From contig NZ_JAWDXO010000034.1 of assembly GCF_032477075.1 (NCBI RefSeq), positions 1 through 32,225 on the forward strand: a DNA stretch of 32,225 bases, read 5' to 3'. Positions 25,473 to 32,225 of this stretch are shown one piece after another; position 1 is the first letter of the stretch; each line of letters opens with the position of its first letter. Position numbers and translations under genes: made by a program. The DNA comes from Fusobacterium sp. Its GTDB lineage: Bacteria > Fusobacteriota > Fusobacteriia > Fusobacteriales > Fusobacteriaceae. Under the pieces are notes generated by a model. That model saw only the letters and a list, made by a program, of their open reading frames with translations, did not search any database and had not been told where the DNA came from.

Positions 25473-25877
25473 ATGGCAGTAATAAAAATATTATCAGATA
25501 TTGATTTAAAAGAAGGACAGCTTTTAAATACAAGAATTGAAAATTTATCAACAGACCCTATAGTTAATGTTCCAGGAAAATTATATTACAATACAGAATT
25601 AAAAAACATTAAAGTTGGGGATGGAAATAATTGGAAAATTTTAGGAGAAGGCAGTGAAACTTCTGGAATTAAAAAATATAAACAAAATATAGGTGATGGT
25701 ACAAATAATTATTTTTTAATAAATCATAATCTATCAACAGAAGATATATCAATATCTATTTTTGAGGGAAAAGAATTAGTTATTTGTGATGTTGAAATAA
25801 GAGATTTAAATAACATTATTGTAAGAACAGCAGATATTCCAGAAGAGAATTCATTAAAAGTTGTTGTTATTGGATAA
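25473..25877 (+). CDS. Two-domain small phage structural protein, probable tail-fibre or decoration component
   Basis: The 134-aa protein has an N-terminal part (1-55) ending PGKLYYNTELKNIKVGDGNN, the short motif that links phage fibre segments. Its C-terminal part (about 70-134) contains NYFLINHNLSTEDISISIFE, related in pattern to the HxLNKYP domain of the preceding protein. AGAGGTG lies before the ATG, 13 bp after the previous stop. The three consecutive small proteins therefore look like separated modules of a fibre or adsorption device. Function is inferred from domain style only. Confidence 0.5.
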   Translation: MAVIKILSDIDLKEGQLLNTRIENLSTDPIVNVPGKLYYNTELKNIKVGDGNNWKILGEGSETSGIKKYKQNIGDGTNNYFLINHNLSTEDISISIFEGKELVICDVEIRDLNNIIVRTADIPEENSLKVVVIG

Positions 25878-25891
25878 AAGGAGAGAAAATT

Positions 25892-26194
25892 ATGACACTA
25901 GGAGAAATGAGTGAAAGACTTCAAAAAGCCTTCATAGAAGAATTTAAAACAAGAGAAATTGCTGAAAATAATCTTTCTGTTTATGAAGCTGAAGGGGAAA
26001 TAATAGTTGGAATAAACAATTTAAAAATACCAGAGGATATATCATTGAAAGAGATGGAGGTGATGAAAGAATTGTATGCAGAATATAAGATTTACACATG
26101 TATAGGGCATGAAGTTCTAGCTCAGATAAAACAAAATGATTTTTATAGAGTTATAGAAAGCTTAAAAAAAAGAAAAATTGAATTGAGAGAGTAA
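25892..26194 (+). CDS. Unrecognised 100-aa protein of the tail module
   Basis: This short, mostly helical, acidic cytosolic protein (opening MTLGEMSERLQKAF) has no recognisable motif. AAAGGAGAG stands before the ATG. It lies between the adsorption-like genes and the probable tail terminator, where head-tail joining genes stand in siphophages. It could be a connector remnant or a particle-specific factor. Confidence 0.45.
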   Translation: MTLGEMSERLQKAFIEEFKTREIAENNLSVYEAEGEIIVGINNLKIPEDISLKEMEVMKELYAEYKIYTCIGHEVLAQIKQNDFYRVIESLKKRKIELRE

Positions 26195-26212
26195 AGGAGG
26201 TGATTAAAATCA

Positions 26213-26668
26213 ATGACTAAAGCAATAATTAATCCTTATGATTTGTTATATAAAGTTGAAGGATTATTAAAAAATTATTTTGAGTATGATATTGAGATTG
26301 GTTTTTTTAAAACAGAGAATCTGATGGAAAAATTTACAACAAATAAAATAGTAATAGAACCACTATCAGATTATGTGGAAAGTGAAGGACTCAGCCCAGC
26401 TTTTCAAGTTAAAAATGTGGACTTTATGTATAATGTTCATTTAATAATTAAATCTAAAGCTGGAGATGAAGCTTTTAAAAAATTCTTATCTGAAAGACAG
26501 AAAATATTAGAAGTTCTATATAATGATGAATTAATAGGACTTGATACAAGAATACTTTCTCAAAGTATAAAAACTAATTTTAATACTGAAATATCCAAAA
26601 AGGTCATGTATGACATTTGGATCTGCACATTTGAAATCACAGCTAAATTAAGAAACAGGAGGAAATAA
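26213..26668 (+). CDS. Probable tail terminator / tail completion protein
   Basis: This 151-aa protein lies immediately before the tail tube gene, the usual position of lambda gpU-like tail terminators, and its length fits. It opens INPYDLLYKVEGLLKNYF (helix), followed by beta-rich segments such as NKIVIEPLSDYVESEG and MYNVHLIIKSK, and ends with a YDIWICTFEITAKLR strand, a layout common in this family. No catalytic motif is present. A very strong ribosome site AAGGAGGTGA (26194-26203) precedes it. Its stop overlaps the next start (TAATG). Assignment relies mainly on synteny. Confidence 0.55.
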   Translation: MTKAIINPYDLLYKVEGLLKNYFEYDIEIGFFKTENLMEKFTTNKIVIEPLSDYVESEGLSPAFQVKNVDFMYNVHLIIKSKAGDEAFKKFLSERQKILEVLYNDELIGLDTRILSQSIKTNFNTEISKKVMYDIWICTFEITAKLRNRRK

Positions 26669-27621
26669 TGAATTTAAAACTTTTAATTGGAGAACAACTT
26701 GATGAAAAAACTATGGCAACATCTTTTACAGCTTATCAAAATGCAACTGAGATAAATCTTACACCAAACTTTGGAAAAACAGATTCTGAAGCATTTACAG
26801 GATCAGCATACAAAGGAAAATCTTTTGTATCTACAGCAGGAGCTACAGGAAATATTTCATTTGAACTAACTTTAGAAACATTAAAAAATTTATTACCAGC
26901 TTTTGGATATACTGTTGTAGTTGGAACTGATCCAATAACAGAAGCTACAATAACTGATATAGCTAAAGCAAATACAAGTGGAAAAATAGAAAAATATTAT
27001 ACACTTATAGAACAAAATTTAGAAGATAATGAAGAAAGAATACTAACAGGATGTCAATTAAATAACGTAACACTGGATATATCACAAGGGGCATACTGTA
27101 AACTTACAGCTGATGTTGTTGGATATGCTTATGAATATAAAGACAGTATAACTCATACTGGAACTCCTATTGGAGATATAGATAAACTATTAACATGTAT
27201 AACTTCTAATATTGAAATGGGAAGTACAGATGTTTCAGCAGAAACTCAAAGTGTTTCAATAGCTATAAATAATAATCTTGAACAAAAATATGGACTAGGT
27301 AATAGAAATGCTACTAAAATTACAAGAAATGGATTTATAGAGTCAAATGCAACAGTAACTTTAAATGCATATAATAAAGCTAAATTTAAAGAGGGAATTG
27401 AAGCACTTATGGCAAATGATAAAGTTTTATTGACAATAAAAATGGCAGAAAATTTTAATACAGGAGCAGGAATAGTATTTATAAAAATTCCTAATATGAA
27501 TGTAACATCAGTGGAAATGACTGATAAAAATGCTGGCGGAGGAATGACACAAAATATGGATATATCATATGATATAACAGCAGGAACACCTATGTCATAT
27601 CTGTTTGGAACTTTAAAATAA
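26668..27621 (+). CDS. Major tail tube protein
   Basis: This 317-aa beta-rich protein (opening MNLKLLIGEQLDEKTMATSF) has the Ser/Thr/Gly/Ala-rich composition of tail tube subunits. SFELTLETLKNLLPAFGY and the VTLDISQGAYCKLTADVVGY strand pair (about 135-155) are typical of the tube fold. It stands directly before the assembly chaperone and tape measure genes. No contractile sheath gene precedes it, so the tail is predicted to be non-contractile. AGGAGG overlaps the upstream gene's end. The protein is longer than lambda gpV (246 aa), leaving room for an extra surface domain at the C-terminus. Confidence 0.75.
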   Translation: MNLKLLIGEQLDEKTMATSFTAYQNATEINLTPNFGKTDSEAFTGSAYKGKSFVSTAGATGNISFELTLETLKNLLPAFGYTVVVGTDPITEATITDIAKANTSGKIEKYYTLIEQNLEDNEERILTGCQLNNVTLDISQGAYCKLTADVVGYAYEYKDSITHTGTPIGDIDKLLTCITSNIEMGSTDVSAETQSVSIAINNNLEQKYGLGNRNATKITRNGFIESNATVTLNAYNKAKFKEGIEALMANDKVLLTIKMAENFNTGAGIVFIKIPNMNVTSVEMTDKNAGGGMTQNMDISYDITAGTPMSYLFGTLK

Positions 27622-27644
27622 GAAAAATGTGGAGGAGATAGATA

Positions 27645-28001
27645 ATGAATATAAAAAAAATAGGAAATGACAAAACATATATTGAGTATAACCCTGTTGT
27701 TAACTTTGGAACTAGAATAGGAATCAAAAAAATAGGGGAAAGTACTTTTGTGATTGATGAAAAAGAAAAGACAATAAAATATGGAAGACAAAGTTTTGAA
27801 GAAAGTCTAGAATGTTTTGTTTTATGCAAGCAGGTAACAAAGATAGTAGAAAATGGAATAGTTGTTTTTGAAGGGAAAGGGAATTTAAGTACAGAAACAC
27901 TAGGAAAAGCAGAATATAATTTATTTAATCTTCAAAAAGCATTTGATGAAATTATAAAAAGTCTTCCAACAGCATTAGAGGAAGAAACTGAAAAAAAGTA
28001 A
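27645..28001 (+). CDS. Tail assembly chaperone, unshifted product (gpG analogue)
   Basis: The 118-aa protein between tail tube and tape measure holds the classical position of the tail assembly chaperone, and its length is close to lambda gpG (140 aa). It opens MNIKKIGNDKTYIEYNPVVN and ends EEETEKK in a helical acidic tail. GGAGGAG precedes the ATG. The last two sense codons and the A before them form A AAA AAG, a canonical -1 slippery site, directly before the TAA stop. This makes it the first half of a G/GT pair. The chaperone coats the tape measure during tube polymerisation. Confidence 0.75.
   Translation: MNIKKIGNDKTYIEYNPVVNFGTRIGIKKIGESTFVIDEKEKTIKYGRQSFEESLECFVLCKQVTKIVENGIVVFEGKGNLSTETLGKAEYNLFNLQKAFDEIIKSLPTALEEETEKK
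27992..27998 (+). other. Programmed -1 ribosomal frameshift site A AAA AAG
   Basis: In the chaperone frame the codons read GAA AAA AAG TAA (27990-28001), so the heptamer A_AAA_AAG is in the correct phase one codon before the stop. A -1 slip reads on as Val-Met-Leu-Met in the frame of the next open frame, which stays open to 28303. Confidence 0.8.
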
Positions 28002-28303
28002 TGCTGATGGCTTGCAACTATTTTATAGGAGGTAATAGGGGAAGCAAAGTTTCCCCTTTTTTTAAAGAAATTCAAGCTGCAAATAAAAAAATAGAAAGAA
28101 ATCTTAGATATTTGAAGGTAGATTCAATGACTGGTTATTTTGAAATAAGATTTTTACCACTAGGAGAATCATTAGGTTATGATAATCATCCATTCTATAT
28201 TATTGAAGATCTTGAATTGATTAAAAACTGCCTGAATGAAGCTGTAAGCTTGAAGAACTCACAAAAGATAACCTCTAAGAAAGACAGCATGAAAAAAAGA
28301 TGA
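28001..28303 (+). CDS. Downstream half of the tail assembly chaperone (T part of GT fusion)
   Basis: The 100-aa frame begins at an ATG overlapping the TAA of the preceding gene (TAATG) but has no ribosome site of its own. It lies in the -1 frame relative to the preceding gene, directly behind the slippery heptamer at 27992. The expected product is therefore a 219-aa fusion (118 + 1 + 100 residues), as for lambda gpGT. The part contains a basic helix (FFKEIQAANKKIERNLRYLK) and an FEIRFLPLGESLGYDNHPFY segment, and ends in a Lys/Ser-rich tail. Independent re-initiation at TAATG is the alternative. An intrinsic-terminator-like hairpin lies inside it (28037-28063). Confidence 0.75.
   Translation: MLMACNYFIGGNRGSKVSPFFKEIQAANKKIERNLRYLKVDSMTGYFEIRFLPLGESLGYDNHPFYIIEDLELIKNCLNEAVSLKNSQKITSKKDSMKKR
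28037..28063 (+). terminator. Terminator-like hairpin inside the chaperone T-frame
   Basis: AGGGGAA (28037-28043) pairs with TTCCCCT (28051-28057), loop GCAAAGT, followed by seven T in a row. The structure begins about 39 nt after the frameshift site. It could act as an internal terminator, slow ribosomes, or be a coding coincidence. Confidence 0.4.
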
Positions 28304-28317
28304 AGGTGAGGTGAAAA

Positions 28318-31300
28318 ATGACAAATATTGAAAATAATATAGATAAGCGTTTTCAACAATTATCCATAGCTACAAGGCTAACAACCCAAAGTGCTAAAGA
28401 TGATGCTTTTAAACAAGCTTCAGCAGCTAAAGAAGCTTTTTTAGAAAATATGGAACTTGGAAAAAAGATAGAGTATGCATCACAGCAATTTAGAGTTTTT
28501 CAAGTTCAGATAGAAAAAACTGAATTAAGAGTATCTGGTTTAACTTCACAAATAAGGGTTCTAGAAGAAGAATTAAATAAGATTAATTTTAGTAAAGTCT
28601 TTGATGCAGGAAATGAAAAAACAGAAACTTATTCAGATAAATTTTTGAATCTATATAAAAAAGCTAAAGATATAGGAGAAATAACTAGTAAAATTATGAC
28701 AGTGATCCCTATATTAAACTCATTTGCTTCAAGTTTAAATGGTTTAGGTGGTCCAGTACTTGGACTAGTAATAATGGGACTAGAAGAAGTAGCAAGAAGT
28801 TATATAGTTTTTAAAAAAGAAGTGGAAGCAGCAACGAAAGCTATGGATACTTCAAAAGGAACTTGGGATCAAAAAAGACAAGCTGTTGAGAAGCAAATTG
28901 AAATTTTAAAAAAATATAAAGAATATCAAGATACTAGAAAAATTGATAGAGAAACTAGTATAGGGATAGAAGTTTTAAGTGAACAAGATGAAGAATTAAA
29001 AAAATTAATAAAAGAAGCAAAAGAAGCTAAATTACAATTAGATAAAGCCCTTTCATCTTCACAAGATAGTTCAGGAATTAAATACAATATTAAAGAATTG
29101 AAACAAAGGAATATTGACTCTAAAGAAAAACTTAATAGTTATCTGAAAGATAAAATAAAAGTTACAGAAGTTGAAGAAGTAGAAATAAAATATAAAATTA
29201 AAAAAGAAGATGTTGAAAAGGAATTAACAAAATTTCAAAGTTATATAGATGATTTAAAATTGGGTAAGGTGTGGACTGTAGTACCTGAATTAGAAAAAGA
29301 AGGAGATTTTTATGAATTAATAAGGCAATATAAAGAACTTGAAACTCAAACAGGGAAAGCAGTTGAAAAGACAGCTAAATATGAAGAGATTTTAAAAAAA
29401 TTAGAAGAAAGAAAAGAATTATCAATTCAAGTAAGAGCTTTTTTAGATGAACATGAAATGAAAGAGATTGAAAAAATAAAAGATTTAGCTCCTAATATTT
29501 CAGAAGAGAAAATGCAAAAATTACATGAACAATTTCTTTTAATAAAAGAAGATTTTGAAAATCAACTCAATAATGAAAACTTAACTATGGAAGCAAAAGT
29601 AAAAATTATAACTAATTTTGAAAAGGATAGAAGAGGGTTAGAATTAAAAGGATATAGAAGTGATGAATCTACTCAAACAGGAATTGAAAATATAAATTAT
29701 TTAGAACAAGTTTATAATAGAAGTAGGAATACTCCAATAATTAAGCAAGGTAATAGTTTATTAGATGAAATTAAAAAGATAGTAGATGAGTATAAAAAAG
29801 CTTTAGCAAGTGTTCCAAAACTAGCTGAAGGGCTTGAATTAACTGAACTAGACCAAGTAAGTTCTAAATTGAGTATCCTTGAAAAGGCATACACTGATTT
29901 AATTAATAAGGGTGCTGATGGAATGGCTAAAAAGCTAATTCCAGAAATGGAGAAGCTAAGAAAAGAGACAGAGGAACTAAATAAAGAAGATAAAGTTAGA
30001 AATTTATTTAAAGGCTATAGAGAAGAACTTGAAAAATCTCCAACAATAGCTAAAATACTGGGATTAGATGAAGAAGCACAATTAAAACAAAAGATAACAA
30101 ATCTTAGAAACCTTTTAGTAGGACTATATAATGCTGATGGGACTATTACAGATAAAGCAACTTTTGAAAAATATGAAGCAGAATTAAAAGTGTTATTGGA
30201 AGAAGAAGAAGCAGCCAAGAAAATGTCTGAAATGAAAAAGAAAGAAGAAAATGCTATGAAAGACTTAGTAAGTGTAATGAATAACTTTGGAGGCAGTCTT
30301 ATTGCAATAGGTCAAGGATTAAATAGTACTTTTCTTGAAAATACTGGAAATATGATAAATACTTTTTCATCAATAACAAATGGATTTAATCTTTTTACAG
30401 ACAAGGGGGGACTTGGGTCCATAACAGGTATGTTTAAAGGTGGAATGGCAGGTTCGGTAAAAGGTCTTGAATCTATAACAGGAGCACTTACAAGCGTTTC
30501 AGGAATGATTGCAGGATTTAATGTTGCTAAAGATTTGGTTGGTTCTTTAGATGGAGGCAAGGCTAGAAAGCAAATTGAAGAAAACAATGAAGCCAATAAA
30601 CAAGCCTTTAAAGAATCCACAGAAGTTCTTTTAACCTTTGTAGAAGCTATAAAATCAAATATAAGCGCTATTAATAGTTATAGTAATTCATTACTTGGAT
30701 ATGCTACTAATAACACTACTTTATCAGGAATAGAAAGGGTGCAAAAGAATTTCGATCTATATATTAATGCAATGGTAGATGAAACAAAAGATTTTGGAAC
30801 TGTAACAGGACTTGTTAAAAGTAAAGCAAGATATAAATCTTGGTTTAAATCTAAATCAGCTGATACTTATGAAGCTGTAGAAGTTAAAGAAGCAGATATT
30901 TTAAAATCTATGGGAATAACTAATACAACTATAGATAATATGGATGAAAATCAATTAAGAGATTTTGCAGAAAAACTTAAAACGACAGGAAGAGGAGATT
31001 TATTAATAAGTCTTGTTGATAGTAATTTTGAAGAATGGAAAGAGGGAGTATTTGAATATGTAGCTCAATTAGATAAGTTAAGGGAAGAACAAAATCAGTT
31101 ACTCAGAAATTCAACTCTTAATGCTTTTGAGGGAATAGATGTATCAAGTTATAAATCTCTTGTTCAGGAATATACTCAAATGTTTGAGGATATGGGATTA
31201 AATGCTGATGCATATAAAGATACTATTGAAGAGATGGCAAGAAATGCACAAGTTCTGGTAACAGCTATGCAGGATGTAAGAAGTTCATTTATAGAAGCTT

Positions 31301-32151
31301 TATCATCAGGAGAAACAAGTGACTTTAGTTCTTCTATGAGTTCATATTTTAAGAAAATTCTTAATAATGCAGCACAAGTAACATATGATGTGGCTTACAG
31401 CTCAATAGATGAATATATGACTAAAGAGTTTGAGAAAATATCTGAAAAACTTGTTGATATGAAAAAGAATGGAGTTCTTGATTTTAATGGATTCTGGGAT
31501 AATTTTAATTTTAATAAGATACTAGAAGCAGATAGAATCACTACAGACTATGAAAAAGTAATAAATGATTTAAGATCACAACTAGAAAACAGAGGATTTT
31601 CAAGTTCTCTTATAGATAGTATGCTGCCAGCTACAGAACTTTCAGAAAGAGTAGACAGTATAAAAAGTATGCTGTCAAGTGTTATGTCAGAGGCTTTAAA
31701 CAATAATTCCTTTGCTTCATTTGAAGAAAGTTTAGGAAACTCTATATATGAAAGTGTAAAAGACAGCTTAATTCAAGCTTTTGTAGATAGTGAAGTATAT
31801 AGAACATACATGAATCAATTTTACAACATGGACGATATAAAAGAAAAATTATCACAGGCAACAAGTGCACAGCAAGGCTTTGATGTAATGCAGGACTATT
31901 TAAAAGATTTAGAATATGAACTTGAAAAAATGGGATTGAATAGAGGAAATGCAGCAAGTGGAAATTCAACAGAGGAGAATACACTTGGGAACTCATATTA
32001 TCAAGATAGTGGTATTGAATACAACATCACTATTGAACAGCATTTTTCAGGAGTATATGGTTTTGATGCAATGTATGATGTGGCAAAACAAGGTGCAACA
32101 GAAGCAATAGAAGAATGGAAAAATCAAGGTAAAGTAATTTCTACAATTTAA
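28318..32151 (+). CDS. Tail tape measure protein
   Basis: This 1277-aa protein is by far the longest in the module and follows the chaperone pair, as tape measure genes do. Residues ~1-120 and ~160-570 are long Lys/Glu-rich coiled coils. A first hydrophobic patch lies at about 125-160 (NSFASSLNGLGGPVLGLVIM). A central Gly/Ser-rich hydrophobic region at about 657-745 (including GGSLIAIGQGLNSTF and MFKGGMAGSVKGLESITGAL) resembles the membrane-active part of tape measures. The C-terminal ~500 residues are again helical. At about 0.15 nm per residue, a general rule for siphophages, the tail would be near 190 nm. The ribosome site is GAGGTG just before the ATG. No peptidase motif was noticed. Confidence 0.82.
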   Translation: MTNIENNIDKRFQQLSIATRLTTQSAKDDAFKQASAAKEAFLENMELGKKIEYASQQFRVFQVQIEKTELRVSGLTSQIRVLEEELNKINFSKVFDAGNEKTETYSDKFLNLYKKAKDIGEITSKIMTVIPILNSFASSLNGLGGPVLGLVIMGLEEVARSYIVFKKEVEAATKAMDTSKGTWDQKRQAVEKQIEILKKYKEYQDTRKIDRETSIGIEVLSEQDEELKKLIKEAKEAKLQLDKALSSSQDSSGIKYNIKELKQRNIDSKEKLNSYLKDKIKVTEVEEVEIKYKIKKEDVEKELTKFQSYIDDLKLGKVWTVVPELEKEGDFYELIRQYKELETQTGKAVEKTAKYEEILKKLEERKELSIQVRAFLDEHEMKEIEKIKDLAPNISEEKMQKLHEQFLLIKEDFENQLNNENLTMEAKVKIITNFEKDRRGLELKGYRSDESTQTGIENINYLEQVYNRSRNTPIIKQGNSLLDEIKKIVDEYKKALASVPKLAEGLELTELDQVSSKLSILEKAYTDLINKGADGMAKKLIPEMEKLRKETEELNKEDKVRNLFKGYREELEKSPTIAKILGLDEEAQLKQKITNLRNLLVGLYNADGTITDKATFEKYEAELKVLLEEEEAAKKMSEMKKKEENAMKDLVSVMNNFGGSLIAIGQGLNSTFLENTGNMINTFSSITNGFNLFTDKGGLGSITGMFKGGMAGSVKGLESITGALTSVSGMIAGFNVAKDLVGSLDGGKARKQIEENNEANKQAFKESTEVLLTFVEAIKSNISAINSYSNSLLGYATNNTTLSGIERVQKNFDLYINAMVDETKDFGTVTGLVKSKARYKSWFKSKSADTYEAVEVKEADILKSMGITNTTIDNMDENQLRDFAEKLKTTGRGDLLISLVDSNFEEWKEGVFEYVAQLDKLREEQNQLLRNSTLNAFEGIDVSSYKSLVQEYTQMFEDMGLNADAYKDTIEEMARNAQVLVTAMQDVRSSFIEALSSGETSDFSSSMSSYFKKILNNAAQVTYDVAYSSIDEYMTKEFEKISEKLVDMKKNGVLDFNGFWDNFNFNKILEADRITTDYEKVINDLRSQLENRGFSSSLIDSMLPATELSERVDSIKSMLSSVMSEALNNNSFASFEESLGNSIYESVKDSLIQAFVDSEVYRTYMNQFYNMDDIKEKLSQATSAQQGFDVMQDYLKDLEYELEKMGLNRGNAASGNSTEENTLGNSYYQDSGIEYNITIEQHFSGVYGFDAMYDVAKQGATEAIEEWKNQGKVISTI

Positions 32152-32208
32152 ATTAAGACATAAAAATAGAACTTTGGCAACTGAATAATCTGAGAGATAA
32201 AATAAATA

Positions 32209-32225
32209 ATGAAATTTCCAATATG
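32209..32225 (+). CDS. Possible start of the next tail gene (3' partial)
   Basis: All three frames are interrupted after the tape measure stop, and the only forward start near the edge is ATG 32209, reading Met-Lys-Phe-Pro-Ile. The ribosome site is weak (GAGAGA, about 32192). A distal tail protein gene would be expected here. Only five codons are visible. Confidence 0.25.

Noticed and set aside
23456..32225. Mu-like transposable prophage
   Set aside because: The Com-like protein recalls Mu, but no transposase A/B, Gam or Mor genes follow the repressor, and no Mu-type contractile sheath is present.
1..32225. tRNA or rRNA genes, insertion sequences, CRISPR arrays
   Set aside because: No cloverleaf, conserved rRNA segment, transposase motif or regularly spaced repeat was found on either strand by reading.

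Overview
The window looks like chromosomal DNA of a low-GC diderm bacterium, most likely a large-genome Fusobacterium (F. varium / ulcerans / mortiferum type). This is an inference from very high A+T, A-rich codon use, strong AGGAGG ribosome sites, and outer-membrane secretion systems (classical autotransporter, two-partner secretion, contact-dependent-inhibition-like proteins) combined with Firmicute-like gene content. No rRNA, tRNA, CRISPR array or insertion sequence was seen.

Region 1 (1-2313): the 3' end of a large secreted CdiA/TpsA-like protein whose last ~100 residues look like a GH-E type HNH/endonuclease VII nuclease toxin, followed 7 bp later by an ankyrin-repeat protein that is the probable immunity factor, and an intrinsic terminator. 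Region 2 (2390-9366): an MgtC-family membrane protein, an 1147-aa autotransporter, a small exported charged protein, a Cys-rich FMN-dependent oxidoreductase and a cyclase/kynurenine-formamidase-like hydrolase, mostly separate transcription units with their own terminators. Region 3 (9573-15969): a two-partner secretion operon, TpsB (POTRA-barrel transporter) then TpsA. The TpsA carries the TPS domain and FHA-type repeats but stops at the place where CdiA proteins continue into FHA-2, pretoxin and toxin, so it is either an adhesin or a toxin-less remnant.

Region 4 (16171-18993): a LysR regulator divergent from an opine/octopine-dehydrogenase-family gene and a flavin-reductase-family gene, with a 15-bp palindrome in the shared promoter region. 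An unrecognised 136-aa protein follows. Region 5 (19992-23455): a pstSCAB phosphate transporter with an intrinsic terminator between pstS and pstC. No phoU follows.

Region 6 (23456-32225, continuing past the end): a phage-derived tail module. A self-cleaving (S24/LexA-like) repressor is followed by a perfect TTGACA-17-TATAAT promoter. Three copies of the palindrome TTGAYAWWTRTCAA lie over the repressor promoter, over this promoter and next to the first ribosome site. Downstream, all in the same direction, come a small membrane protein, a Com-like zinc ribbon, a terminator-like hairpin, three small adsorption/baseplate-type proteins, a probable tail terminator, tail tube protein, a tail assembly chaperone pair joined by a canonical A AAA AAG -1 frameshift site, and a 1277-aa tape measure protein. 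No integrase, replication, terminase, portal, capsid or sheath gene lies between the repressor and the tail genes. The simplest reading is a non-contractile (F-type) phage-tail-like bacteriocin under SOS-type control, and this is the strongest candidate for an undescribed system here. The alternative is a prophage with an unusual gene order whose head genes lie outside the window.
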